Assembly (NCBI RefSeq): GCF_964036645.1
Contig: NZ_OZ038525.1
Span: 3,724,001-3,788,000 of the forward strand
Length of the DNA stretch: 64,000 nucleotides
Direction: 5' to 3'
Origin: Tenacibaculum sp. 190524A02b
Lineage (GTDB): Bacteria; Bacteroidota; Bacteroidia; Flavobacteriales; Flavobacteriaceae
Positions 34,700 through 49,800 of this stretch are shown here, one piece after another. The position numbers and the translations under genes were made by a program. Within the stretch, counting starts at the first letter, position 1. Each line of letters opens with the position of its first letter. The notes under the pieces are model-generated. The model was given only the letters and a program-made list of their open reading frames with translations, had not been told where the DNA came from and made no database searches.

Positions 34700-37600
34700 A
34701 TGAATTTAAAAGAGAAGTTACATTTAGCTCAGCAAGAGGTTTATTATGGACAGTTAATGGATCCTCAAAGCCCTATATATAATATGGGGGGATATGCTGT
34801 TTTTACAGGAGTCTTAGATAAAGTTTTATTTAAAAGCGTTGTTGGTAGTTTGTCTTCAGCGTTTGATACATATAACTTTAGATACGACTTTACAGGGGCA
34901 GAGCCTTTGTTTTATGTAAGCGAACCTGAGAATGTACATCTTAATGAAATTGATTTTTCGGAAGAAGTTAATCCAGAAAAGAAAGCAAAAGAATGGATGC
35001 AAGAGGGAATTAATACTGCTTTTGATATTCAAAAAGGGAAACTATATGATTATACACTTATAAAAATAGCTGAAGATGTGCATTGGTGGTGTTGTTATAA
35101 TCATCATTTATTATATGATGGTTTTGGTTCAGCATTAATGGTAAGTTATGTTATAGAAGAGTATGATAAAAGACAAAAAAATAGTGATGAGGTTAAAATA
35201 TCATTTCCATCTTACTCAGATATTGCAAGAAAGAGTAATGATTATTTAGAATCTGATTATTATACCAAAGATGCAAGTTACTGGAGAGAGAAATTTAATA
35301 CTATTCCTGAGTCTATCCTCAATCATAAGAAAAAGGATGATATAGCAGATGGTAATAGATTTTCTATTGAAATATCCAGGTCAGATAGAGAGTTATTTAG
35401 TCGTTTATCAGAAAAAACCAAGGCTAACTTACCACAATTTACAATAGCAGCTCTATTACTATATTTTGGGAAAACCACAAATCAAAAAGAGTTTAGCTTT
35501 GGAATACCTGTGCATAATAGAGTAAGTAGAAATGAACGCAAGGCATTGGGTATGTTTTCTAGTATCCTTCCTTTTAAGGGAGCATACGATGAAAATAAGA
35601 ATTTAACTGATTTTATTTCTGAGATAAGACAAATACAGCGTAATGATTATAGACACCGTCAATATCCAATATCTCATTTAAATAGGTCTTTAAATTTACT
35701 ATCAGAAAATCGAAAGCAAGTTTTTGACATCATTGTAAATTACGAGCCTTTTCCTTTTCCTAAATCATTATCATCTGGACTACATGTAGCTATAAAACAT
35801 TTATCTACAAATATAGATTTAGAAGACCCATTATCATTTCGTTGGAGTGATTATGGGGAAGATTCTTCTTTAATCTTAAATGTTGATTTTCAAGAAGAAT
35901 ATTATAACAAAGAAGAGATAGAAATACTTACACAAAGGTTATTGTTTATTTTAAGACAGTTTGAGGTAAGTTTAACTGAACCATTAAAAGATATTTCTAT
36001 CTTATCTAAAGAAGAAGAGGATGAGTTATTAACTACTTTTAATAATACTAAGAGGGAATATCAATTAGATAGAACTGTACTAGATTTATTTCAAGAGCAG
36101 GTTACAAGTGTGCCAGATAATATTGCTGTAGTTTATAATGAGGCTTCAATAACTTATAAAGAATTAAATGAACGTTCAAATAAGTTAGCCAATTATATAA
36201 ATAGAAAGCATAAAGGAACAACTGATTTAATAGGTGTTTGTGTATCAAGGGGCATTGGTATGGTTGTTAGTACATTAGCTGTGTTGAAGCTAGGGAAGGC
36301 CTATGTACCTATTGATACAAATTACCCATCAGATCGTATAGAACATATTATAAAAGACTCAGGGTTACAGCTTTTAATAACAAATAGTGTTGATAATGAG
36401 TTGCTAACGTTTGATGTAGATATTCAAAAAGTAGTGTTGGATATTGAGGCAGAAGTAATAAGCAAAGAATCTGAGAGTAAATTAAAAGCAAAAATAACTA
36501 CAGATGATTTAGCCTATGTTATTTATACTTCAGGAACAACAGGAAAACCCAAAGGAGTTGCTGTAAAACATTTAGGATTATTAAATGTTACTTTAAGTTG
36601 GCAAGAATCATTTGAAATTCATCAAAATACTCGTTTATTACAGATGGCGAGTTATGCGTTTGATGTTTTTGTAGGAGATCTTTGTAAATCAATATTCTCT
36701 GGAGGGCAAATGATTATTTGCCCTTATGATATCCGTTTTGATTTATTAGAAATTTATAAATTAATAAAGCACCATCAAATAACCATTTTAGAAACCACTC
36801 CAGCTTTAGGGGTTCCTTTAATGGATTATATCTATGATAATGAGTTGAATTATTCTTCATTAGAGCAAGTTATTCTAGGGTCAGATATTTGTCACGTTCA
36901 TGATTTTAAACGTTTATATGAAAGGTTTGGAAAAGACCTTAGAATTACAAATAGTTATGGAGTAACAGAAGCAACTATTGATAGTTCATATTATGAGGTT
37001 GATACAATAGAGAGTTTAGGATATTCAGCTAGCGTTCCTATAGGAAAGCCTTTACATAATATGGAATTTTACATATTAGATGCTTCGCAAAATTTAGTCC
37101 CAAAAGGAATTATAGGTGAGCTTTACATAGGAGGATTAGGAGTTGTAAAAGGGTATTTGAATAATAAAGAATTAACTGAAAATAAATTCATAACTAATCC
37201 TTTTGTTGAAGATACTTTAATGTATCGTACTGGAGATTTAGCACGCTGGTTACCTGATGGAAATATAGATTTTATAGGTAGAGGCGATAGCCAAGTAAAA
37301 ATAAGAGGGTATCGTATTGAGTTAGGAGAGATAGAAAATGTACTTTTTAACCATAAAGATGTCAAGGAATGCTGTGTTTTAGCAAAGGAAGATGCTAAAG
37401 GAAATAAACGATTAATAGGTTATATAGTAGCTGAAGAGGTTTTTAACCGAGAAGAGATACAGGATTTTTTAAAAGCTAGTTTACCAGACTACATGGTTCC
37501 ACGTTTATGGATAGAATTAGCAGAAATGCCTTTAACAACTAATGGAAAGCTAGATAAAAAATCATTACCTGAGCCTAATTTTTCTGATTTATTTACCCAA

Positions 37601-37850
37601 GAATATGTAGCTCCTAGAAATGAAATAGAACAACAATTGGCTAACATATGGTTAGCTTTACTTGAGGTAGACCAAATAGGTATTAATGACAACTTTTTTG
37701 AGTTAGGAGGACATAGTTTATTAGCTACACAATTAGTGTCTAAGATTCGTAATGAAATGGAAAGTGAAGTTGCTATCAAAGATGTTTTTTCTAGTCCTAC
37801 TATTGCTGAGTTAAGTCTTCATATAGAAGGAGGAAAAAATAAAAGTTTAT
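34700..37850 (+). other. NRPS module 1: starter C - A(Orn) - T
   Basis: C1 opens HLAQQEVYYGQLMDPQSPIY and has an intact HHLLYDG (35102-35122). It has no upstream carrier domain, as in lipo-initiating domains. The A pocket DVGEIGSIDK is the classical ornithine code (FDVFVG at about 36659). T serine at 37715. Confidence 0.85.
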
Positions 37851-40800
37851 TACCTGTCATTACTTCACAAAACAAAAAAGGAAATATTCCTTTATCATTT
37901 AATCAAGAGCGTCTATGGTTTTTAGACCAGTTGCAAGGAGGAAGTGTGGAGTACAACATGGCTGGTGGCTTACAATTAAAAGGCAGTATAGACAAAGAAA
38001 ATATAGAAAAAGCATTAGTAGCTATAGTTGAGGAGCATGAAGTTTTAAGAACTATAATTAAAGAAGAAAAAGGAAAAGGATATCAAGAAGTCATACCTTC
38101 AAATAAATGGAAGTTACGCACAGAAATTTTAAAAGAAGATATTAAGGTTGAGGATGAAGTTGCAAGTTTAATATCTGAACCTTTTAATCTTGCAAAAGAT
38201 TATATGTTCAAAGCTTGTTTATATACTATAGGTGAAAATGAAAATATTTTAGTTTGTATTTTTCATCATATTGCAAGTGATGGCTGGTCGATACCTATTT
38301 TTATCAATAGATTTTTAGAGAATTATAGAATATTACAATCAGGTGGGGTTTTAGAGGTATTACCATTACCATTCCAATATTCTGATTACTCTCTATGGCA
38401 GTCTAAGTATGTTTCAGGTGAGTTTTTAGAAAACCAACTTCTTTACTGGGAAAAACAATTACAGGATGTTTCTACTTTAGCGTTACCTACTGACTATATT
38501 AGACCATTAATTCAAAGTAACGAAGGTGCCATTTTAAACTTTGAACTATCTAAAGATTTAACTGATAGTATTAAAGAAATATGTAAACAAGAGAAGGTAA
38601 CCTTGTTTATGTTATTATTATCAGCGTTTAAAGTATTATTGTATAGGTATACCGGTCAAGAAGATATTAGCGTTGGAACTTCTATAGCAAATAGAACACA
38701 ATCTGAGTTAGAAAGTATGCTAGGTTTTTTTGTAAATACTTTAGCTTTACGTTCAGATTTTGGTGAGTTAAATAGTTTCAAGGAAGTTTTACAAAAAGTA
38801 AAAAGCACCACTTTAGAAGGATATGATCATCAATTAGCGCCTTTTGAAAAAGTAGTTGATAGAGTGGTGAAAACTCGTGATATGAGTACGAGTCCACTGT
38901 TTCAAGTGATGTTTGACATGGATAATACTCCTGGAGATAGATCTATGGTAATTGAAGGAGTAGAAATTTCATCGTATAACTTGCAATCAAATACATCGAA
39001 GTTTGATTTAAGTTTAGAAGCTAATGAAAATGAATTAGGTATTTCATTAACAATGGAGTATTGTACTGCTTTATTTAAAAAAGAAACAGTACAGCGTATG
39101 CTGGGGTATTATCAAGTAATACTGCAAGGTATTGTAAATGATATCAATCAGGAAATTAATACATTACCCTTACTTACAAAAAAAGAAGAATATCAATTAC
39201 TACATGTTTTTAATAACACTACTGCTATTTATCCAAAAGATAAGACAATTTTAGACTTATTTGAAGAGCAGGTATTAAAAACACCAAACAATGTAGCTGT
39301 TGTTTATGAAGAGACTTCAATAACTTATGAAGAGTTAAATAACCAATCAAATCAACTAGCGCATTACATTAATAGAAAAGGTATAGGAGCAGATGAGATA
39401 GTAGGAATATTTGTTTCTCGAGGAATTAATATGATTGTAAGTGTTCTTGGGGCACTTAAATCTGGTAATGCTTATGTGCCAATAGATGTAACCTACCCTT
39501 CTGATCGCGTAGAACATATTATAAAAGATGCTGAGTTAAACCTTTTAATTACTAACAGTATTGATAATGAGTTGTTAGCGTCATATGAGGGGGTTCATAG
39601 AATTTTATTAGATGTAGAGGCTGAGGTTATAAATAAAGAACCTCAAAATAAGTTGAGTATTGTAACAAGTCCTAAAGACTTAGCCTATATAATTTATACA
39701 TCAGGAACAACAGGTAAGCCTAAAGGAGTAGCAGTAAATCATTCAGGTATTTATAATGTTGCTTTAAGTTGGTATAGCTCTTTTGAAATTAGTGAAGAGA
39801 CTTGCTTGTTACAAATGGCAAGTTATGCTTTTGATGTTTTTGTAGGAGACCTATGTAAATCATTATTGTTTGGAGGTAAAATGATTATTTGTCCTTATGA
39901 AGTTCGTTTTGATTTAGTAGCGTTATATAAGTTGATTACTAATCATCAAGTAACAATATTTGAGACAACACCATCATTAGGAGTACCTTTAATGGATTAT
40001 ATTCATGAAAATAAATTAGAATATTCTTCACTTAAACAAATTATTTTGGGGTCTGATATATTCCATGTACATGACTTTAGAAAATTGTATGAAAATTTTG
40101 GTGAAAAAATTAGAATAACAAATAGTTATGGAGTAACTGAGGCAACAATAGATAGTTCATTCTATGAAACTAATGGCCTAGAAAGTTTAAACTATTCATC
40201 GAATGTTCCAATAGGAAAGCCCTTACACAATATGAGTTTTTATATACTGGATTCATATAAGAACTTAACACCACAAGGCGTAGTTGGAGAATTATACATA
40301 GGTGGAGAAGGAATAGCAAATGGGTATGTAAACAACAATGAATTAACCAAAGAGAAATTTATTAAAAACCCATTTGAAGAAGGAACATTAATATATAGAA
40401 CAGGAGACTTAGCTAGATGGTTATCAGATGGAAATGTAGATTTTATAGGGAGAGGAGATAGCCAAGTAAAAGTAAGAGGATATCGCATTGAGTTAGGAGA
40501 AATAGAAAACGTATTATTTAATCACAAAACTATTGTTAATTGTTGTGTTTTAGCAAAAGAAGATGCGAGTAGAAATAAACGTTTAGTAGGATATGTTGTA
40601 ACAAGCACTACTTTTGATAAAGATAGTATTGAAGACTTTTTAAGAGAAAGCTTGCCAAGTTATATGGTTCCTCGCTTATGGGTGGAACTAAAAGAAATTC
40701 CACTAACAGCGAACGGTAAGGTTAATAAAAAAATACTACCAACTCCTGACTTCTCAGATTTATCAACAAAAGAATATGTAGTTCCACGTAACCAAACAGA

Positions 40801-43800
40801 AAAAAAGTTATCAGAGATATGGAAAGAATTACTAGGAATAGAAAAAGCTGGTATTTATGACAACTTTTTTGAATTAGGTGGACACTCTTTATTAGCTACG
40901 CAATTGGTATCTCTAATTCGTAATGAGATGAATGTTGAAGTTACCATTAGAGCTATTTTTGCTAATTCTACAATTGCAGAATTAGGAATACATATAGAAG
41001 ATGAAGCTGGAGGAAGTTTATTACCATTAATAACTGTACAGAAGAAAGAAAATCGTATTCCTTTATCATATAGTCAAGAACGCTTGTGGTTTTTAGACCA
41101 ATTGCAAGAAGGCAGTTCAGAATACAACATGCCTGGTAGGTTGTTGTTAAAAGGAGATTTAGATGTTACTATTTTAGAAAAAGCTTTATTTACAATTGTA
41201 GACCGCCATGAAGTACTTCGAACAGTAATAAAATCAGAAGACGGGATTGGGTATCAAGAAGCAATTTCATCTGAAAATTGGAAGCTAAACATTGAAAATG
41301 TTAGTGAACATACAGATTTAGAAAATAAAATAAAGGATTTTTCTGAAAAACCATTTGATTTATCTAAAGACTATATGTTTAGAGCTTGTGTGTATAAAAC
41401 AAGCTCAGATCAAAATATTTTAGTGGTAGTATTTCATCATATAGCAAATGATGGTTGGTCAGAGACTATTTTTGCAGATGAGTTTATTACTATATATCAT
41501 GCATTACAAAGTAAGCAGGAGGTAATACTTCCTAAATTATCTTTACAATATGCAGATTATGCTTTATGGCAACGTCAGAATATTAAAGGAGACTTTTTAG
41601 AAAGTCAACTATCATATTGGAAAGATAAACTTCAAAATACTACACCTCTATCTTTACCTACTGATTATCCTCGTCCTTTAATCCAAAGTAATTTAGGAGC
41701 AGATATTTCTATTACATTAAATAAAGAGTTAACAAGTTCTATAAAAAGAATCTGTGCAGAACAAGAGGTAACACTATTTATGGTAATGCTTTCAGCTTTA
41801 AAAGTATTATTGCATAAATACAGTGGTCAAGAAGATATTTGCGTAGGAACTCCAGTAGCAAATCGTACCCAATCAGAATTAGAGGGAATGATTGGTTTCT
41901 TTGTAAATATGCTAGCAATACGAACAGATTTAAGTGAAAATCCAAGTTTTGCGGAAGTATTAAAACAGACCAAAGAAGTAACCTTAGAAGCAGGAGATCA
42001 TCAATTAGTTCCTTTTGAAAAAATAGTAGAAAGAGTTGTAAACTCAAGAGACATGAGTATGTCTCCTTTATTTCAAGTAGTATTTGTATTACAAAATACA
42101 CCTGAAATGTTGGATTTGGATATAGAGAATTTAGAAATTTCTTTAGCTACAAATAAAAGTACAAACTCAAGATTTGATTTAACACTAAATGCAGAGGAAC
42201 GTAATGAAGTAATAAATTTAAACTTAGAGTATTGTACTGCTTTATTTAAAGAAGAAACAGCTACTCGTTTTTTAACACATTATCAAGAATTGCTAGTTAG
42301 TATTATCAAAAATATTAACAAACCAATAGATGATTTACCAATCTTAACAGAAGCGGAGAGTGTTCAATTATTAGAAGATTTCAATGCAACAGATGTAGCT
42401 TATGATTTAGATAAAACGTTGGTAGATTTATTTACAGAACAGGTAGCCAAAACTCCAAAAGCTATAGCTGTAGTTTATGAAAATGAAAGTTTAACTTATC
42501 AGGAATTAGACAAGCGTTCCAATCAATTAGGTCACTATTTACAAGGACAAGGAGTGGAGCCCGATACTTTAGTAGGAATCTGTTTAGAACGTAGTATAGA
42601 AATGTTAGTGGGAATTTTAGGAATTCTAAAATCAGGCGGAGCTTATGTTCCAATTGATCCAGAATATCCTCAAGATCGTATTGATTATATGTTGATTGAT
42701 GCCAACATAAATATGGTACTAACAAGTGAAAAGGTAAGTGAAGAAGTATTAGCAAACCGAGAAGGAATTACTACTATTTCATTAGATACAGAATGGGAAA
42801 CAATCATTACAACTTATTCATCAGAGAGGTTAAATAAAATAATCACAGCAGAAAATTTAGCGTATGTGATTTATACATCAGGAAGTACCGGAAAGCCTAA
42901 AGGAGTAATGAATCAGCATAATGGTATTGTGAATCGTTTATTATGGACGCAGTCAGAGTATCAGTTACAGTCAGATGACACTATTTTACAGAAAACTACT
43001 TTTAGTTTTGATGTTTCTGTATGGGAATTATTATGGAGTTCAATTTGCGGATCACGATTAGTCTTTTCAAAACCAGAAGGACATAAAGATGCCCGTTATT
43101 TAAAAGAAATAATAGAGGAACAAAATATAACGACCATGCACTTTGTTCCGTCAATGTTACGTGTTTTCTTAGAAGAGATAAGTACAGGAGATTGTAGTAG
43201 TTTACGTCGAGTTATATGTAGTGGAGAAGCTTTACAAGTAGATCATGTAAACTTATTTAAAGAGAAATTACCTAATGTAGAGTTGCATAATTTATATGGA
43301 CCAACCGAGGCCGCCATTGATGTTAGTTACTGGTCAGTTCCATTAGAAGAACCAATATCAAAAGTATTAATAGGTCGTCCAGTGGCTAATACAAGTTTGT
43401 ATGTTTTAAATGATTCTATGAATTTGGTTCCATTAGGAGTGGCAGGTGAGTTATGTATTGGCGGAGTTCAGGTAGCAAGAGGCTATTATAATAAAGCAGC
43501 ATTAACAGAGGAAAAGTTTATATCGAATCCATTTAAGGAAGGAGAGAGATTATATAGGACAGGTGATTTAGCGAAATGGTTACCAGATGGGAATATAGAG
43601 TATGTAGGTAGAAAGGATAATCAGGTAAAAATACGTGGATATCGTATAGAGTTAGGAGAGATAGAGAATGCTTTATCGAACTTATCTATGGTCACTCAGA
43701 GTTGTGTCTTAGCTAAGGAAGATAGTATTGGCAGTAAACGTTTAGTTGGTTATGTAGTTTTAGAAGGAGCTATAGATAAAGAAGCGCTTCAGTTAGAGTT

Positions 43801-46800
43801 AAAGGAAGTATTGCCAGACTATATGGTTCCTACTTTATGGATTGAGTTAGAGGAGATGCCATTAACTGTCAATGGTAAGTTAGACAGAAAAGCATTACCA
43901 GAGCCAGATGGATCAATGTTATCTACAAAAGAATATGTTGCTCCGCGTAATGAGACAGAAGAGAAATTAGTAACTATTTGGCAAAAACTATTAGGAGTAG
44001 AGGAAATAGGTGTTTACGATGATTTCTTTGAATTAGGAGGACACTCTTTATTAGCTACTAGGTTGGTTTCTTTAACTCGTAAAGAATTAGGAAAAGAAAT
44101 AGCCATTCGAGATATATTTGAATACAATACGATATCAGATTTAGGTTTATACATATCTACTAAATTTGAAGAAATATTACTTCCATCAGTAGTTGTTGAA
44201 GACTGTTCTGAACAGATTCCTTTATCTTTTAGTCAAGAACGTTTATGGTTTTTAGATAAATTACAAGGTAGTAGTCAAGAATATCATATTCCAGTAGTAC
44301 TAAAATTAGAAGGAAATTTAAATATAAGTATTGTAGAAGAAGCTCTACGTAGAATAATTAATCGTCATGAAATATTACGTACAGTTATTTATGAAAAAGA
44401 AGGAATAGGTTACCAGAAAGTAATTGAATCAAACAAATGGTTTTTACATCAAGAAGCCATCGCAAAAGAAGCCAAAATAGAAAAAGAAATTAGTGGCTTC
44501 ATTAACTTACCTTTTGACTTATCTAAAGATTATATGTTACGTTCATGTTTGTATAATCTAGATAATAATCAGTATATATTAGCATGTGTTTTTCATCATA
44601 TTGCTAGTGATGGTTGGTCAAGTGGGATTTTGATGTCTGAATTTGATGAATTATACGCTTCAATTAATTCCCAACAAGAAGTAATTCTTCCAGAGTTATC
44701 TTTACAATATAAAGATTATGCAATATGGCAACGTAAATACATAGAAGGTAGTGCTTTAGAAAGTCAGCTGACTTATTGGGAAAATAAGTTGTCTGGAGTT
44801 GATTATTTAAAACTACCGTTAGATTACACACGTCCTACTATTCAAAGTACAGAAGGATCAGGTATTTCTGTTGCAATAAATAAAGAATTAACAGGTGCTA
44901 TTAATACTTTATGTAAGCAGGAAGGAGTAACAATGTTTATGTTTTTATTATCTGCTTTTAAAGTATTGTTATCTCGTTATAGTGGTCAAGAAGATATTTG
45001 TGTAGGAACACCAATAGCTAATCGTACTCAAGCAGAGTTAGAAGGAGTAATAGGTTTCTTTGTAAATACTTTGGCACTTCGAAGTAATTTAAGCGGAAAC
45101 CCCAGTTTTAAGGAAGTATTAAAAGAAGTAAAGACTACTACTTTAGAAGGTTATGATCATCAGTTAGTTCCTTTTGAAAAAGTAGTAGACAAGATGGTTA
45201 CTACTCGTGATATGAGTATGTCTCCTTTGTTTCAAGTAATGTTTGTGTTACAAAACACACCTTCAAACTCAAAATTAGCAATAGAAAATGTAACTATTTC
45301 TGAATATGAATTAGAAGGAATTACTTCTCAATTTGATTTGACATTAAATATATCTGAAAATGATCAAGGTTTACTACTTAATGTAGAATATTGTACCGCT
45401 TTGTTTAAAAGAACTACCATTAAACAAATGTTAGTTCATTATCAAGAGTTATTGAGTAATATTATAAATGATGTTACACAATCTATTGGTAGTTTATCAA
45501 TGCTAACAAATGAAGAGGAAAATCAATTGTTAAATGTTTTCAACGATACTGCATTAGATTACCCGAAAGATAAAACAGTGGTTGATTTGTTTGAGTTACA
45601 AGCTCAAGAAACCCCAGAAGCTATAGCAGTTGTATACAATGGAGAAGAATTAACGTATAAAGAATTAAATGAAAAATCTAACCAGCTAGCTCAGTATTTA
45701 ATATCTAATTATAGTGTTAATATAAATGACTTAGTAGGTGTTGTTTTAGAACGAAGTGATTGGTTAATAGTAGCTTATTTAGCAACCTTAAAAGTAGGGG
45801 CTGCTTATGTTCCTATTGACCCTTCTTACCCAGAGGATAGAAAAGAATACATCCGTAAAGATAGTGGCATCAATGTTATAATAGATAATTCGTTATTAGA
45901 AGAGTTTAAGTTGACAAGCTCAGTCTATTCAATAAATTCACCATCAATTAATATAGCACCTTCTGACCTTGCTTACGTTATTTACACTTCAGGAAGTACA
46001 GGAAAACCAAAAGGAGTAATGGTTGAGCATAAAAACTTACTTCATTTGTGTTTTTGGCATCAATCGGCATATAATGTAACAAGTTTAAGTAGAGGTACTT
46101 TATTTGCGGGAATAGGATTTGATGCAAGTGTTTGGGAGATTTACCCTTATATACTGAAAGGAGCAAGCTTGTATCCTGTATCAAACAATATTCGTTATGA
46201 TTTAAACTTGTTTTCAGAGTTTTTGGAATATAATACTATTACACACGCATATATACCTACCTTATTATGCGAACGTTTTATAGAAGAAGAAATTTCTTTA
46301 TCAAAGATTACTATTCTAACTGGAGGAGATGCTTTATCTGTAAATACTAATACAAGCCTTAATATTTATAATAACTATGGTCCAACTGAAACTACAGTAG
46401 TAGCTACTAATTATAAGGTAGTTGATGCTGATATTATAAAAATTCCTATTGGAAAACCTATCAATAATACTCAGGTTTATATTACAGATTCAACAATGAA
46501 CTTAGTTCCTTTAGGTGTTGTAGGAGAAATATGTATTGGAGGAGATGGAGTTACTAGAGGTTATTTAAATAGAGAAGATTTAACAAATGAAAAGTTTACG
46601 TTAAACCCATTTAAAGAAGGAGGAAAATTATATAAAACAGGAGATTTAGGTAGATGGTTACCAGATGGTAATATAGATTTTATTGGGAGAGTAGATAACC
46701 AGGTAAAAATTAGAGGTTATCGAATAGAATTAGGAGAGATAGAGAATGTACTGTCAAATATACCATCAGTAATCCAATGTTGTGTTTTAACTAAAGAAGA

Positions 46801-49800
46801 TAGTAACGGTACTAAACGTTTAGTTGGGTATGTTGTTTTAGAAGGAGATTTAAATAAAGAAGCTCTTCAAACAGAATTAAAAGAAAGCTTACCTGATTAT
46901 ATGGTTCCAACCCTATGGATTAAGGTAAATGAAATGCCTTTAACGGCTAATGGCAAACTAGATAAAAAAGCGTTACCAGAACCAGATAAAACATTATTAT
47001 CAGCTAAAGAATATGTAGCACCAAGAAATCAAACGGAAGAGCAATTAGTAGTCATTTGGAAAGAGTTACTAGGTATTGAAAAAATAGGTGTTAATGATGA
47101 TTTCTTTGAGTTAGGAGGTCATAGTTTATTGGTTGTTCAATTAATTTCTCGTATACAAAAGGTAGGCTACCATATATCGGTACAAGATGTTTTCTCAAAC
47201 CCCACTATAGCTACTATAGGTGAAAAAGTATTAGGATTAACATCTTCTTATAAGGTTCCAATTAATAGAATTACAAAAAATACTGATCATATTGTTCCAT
47301 CTATGTTGCCTCTATTAAATTTTGATCAAGAGGATATAGATATGGTTGTTTCTATGGTTGATGGAGGTGTTTCAAATATTCAGGATTTATATCCATTATC
47401 TCCATTGCAAGAAGGAATATATTATCATCATTTAATGAGTGATAAAAATCAAGGAGATACTTATATATTACCAAACTTGCTGTCTTTTAAAACTAAAAAA
47501 CAACGAACATCATTTATAGAAGCATTACAGTTTGTCATCAATCGTCACGATGTTTTGCGTACTTGTTTTTTAAGTGAAAATTTACCCAATGCTGTTCAAG
47601 TAGTACTTAGAGAAGCTACTTTGTCAGTAAAACATTTAGATATACAAAATGCAGATGTTTTAACTGAACTAGAATCATTAATGAATCCAGGAGAGCAATG
47701 GATGAACGTTTCAAAAGCGCCTTTATTAGATTTAAAGTCGGTTGATGATTCAATCAATGATTGCTATTATTTGATGTTGTTTGCACATCACTTGATATTA
47801 GATCACGTAGGTTTAGAGAAAGTAATTCAAGAGATAGAATTTTATTTGTCTGGGAAAGAATCAAGTTTACCAGAACCTGTTTTATACAGAAATTTTATAG
47901 GTCATACATTACATTCACAATCCATAAATGATAGTGAGAGGTATTTTAAAGAATTATTAGGAGAGGTTAAAGAACCTACATATCCGTTTGAATTATCAAA
48001 TATTATAGGAGATACTAGCAAAATTGAAGAATCAAGTATTCTTTTATCTAATGATTTTAGTAAAGAACTCCGTAATATCAGTACTGATTTAGGAGTAAGT
48101 ACAGCTGTTCTATTTCATGCAGCGTATGGAATAGTTGTAGGAAAGTGTAGTAATAAAGAGTATGCAATTTTTGGTTCTTTATTCTCAGGAAGATTACAAG
48201 GAGCAGTTGGAGCTGCAGATTCATTAGGTCTTTTTATTAATACGTTGCCATTTTTTACCGAATTAAAAGGAAGCGTATCTGAATATGTATTAGTTGTTAA
48301 GAAGAGTTTAGAAGGGTTGTTACCTTATGAACAAACAAGATTGTCAGATATTCATAATTGGAGTGATATTTCCAATGAAACACCATTGTTTAGCGCATTA
48401 CTGAATTATCGTCATTCTTCTATTTCCTCTAATATAGAGGGAGATAATGAAGAAAATGATTTAGGTATAACTGTAATAGATAGTGAAGAACGAACCAACT
48501 ATCCATTTACATTAAACGTAGATGATTATGGAGATATTTTTGGGTTAACAGCTCAGGTAGATACAAGTGTAGGTGCTGACCGTATGCTTGCATTTATGCA
48601 AAAGATTTTAAATCAGTTGTTAGAAGGGTTAAAATCTGAAAAGGAGTTATTGGTCAATACACTAACTATTTTACCAGAAGAGGAAAAGAAACAACTAGTA
48701 GAAGTTTTTAATGCAACAACAGTTAAGTATCCATTTGATAAAACAGTTTTAGATTTATTTGCTAAACAGGTTAAAAACACACCAGAAGCTATTGCAGTTG
48801 TTTATAAAGATAGTCAGTTAACCTATCAAGAGTTAGACAAACGTTCTAATCAGCTAGCACATTATTTACGTAATCAAGATGTTCAAATAGATACTTTAGT
48901 TGGTATCTGCTTAGAACGTAGTTTAGAAATGATTGTTGGTATTTTAGGTATTTTAAAGTCTGGAGGAGCTTATGTTCCAATAGACCCTACTTATCCAAAA
49001 GATCGTATTGATTATATGATTAAAGATACAGAGATAAGTTTAGTGTTTAGTAGTGCTGATAGTCGTGAAACCATAATAGAACAAGAGGAGATAACAATTA
49101 TATCTTTAGATACAGAATGGCATACTATTGCAGCATATTCTGATGAAGCTTTAAGTGATATAATCTCTTCAGATAATTTAGCCTATATTATTTATACTTC
49201 TGGAAGTACAGGAAAACCAAAAGGAGTAATGATTGAACATGGTAATATGTTCAATTTAATTAGTTGGGCTAGATCAAACTTTAAGGATTCATTAGAAGTA
49301 GGAATGTTGGCAAGTACCTCAATTAATTTTGACTTGTCGATATTTGAGATTTTTACTTCATTGATATCAGGATCTAAGCTTCATCTAGTAGATAATTTAC
49401 TGTCTTTGGTTGAAGATTCAGAAGTTTCGGTTTCATTAATGAATACAGTTCCTAGCGTTTTATTAGGATTATTGGAATCAGGTAAAATTCCAGATACGGT
49501 ACAAACCATCAATTTAGCAGGTGAACCATTATCAACAAATCTAGTTAACCGAATTTATAAGGAAAGTTCAGTTAGTCAAGTGTTTGATTTATACGGGCCT
49601 TCAGAAGCTACCACTTATAGCACTTATTCTAAACGTTTAGTAAATGGAATCCAAACAATTGGAAAACCAATAGATAATACTGAGATTTATATACTAAATG
49701 ACGCTTTAGAGTTATTGCCAATTGGAGTAATTGGAGAATTATGCGTAGGAGGAAGAGGAGTAGCTAGAGGATATTTAAATAGAGAAGAATTAACTCAAGA

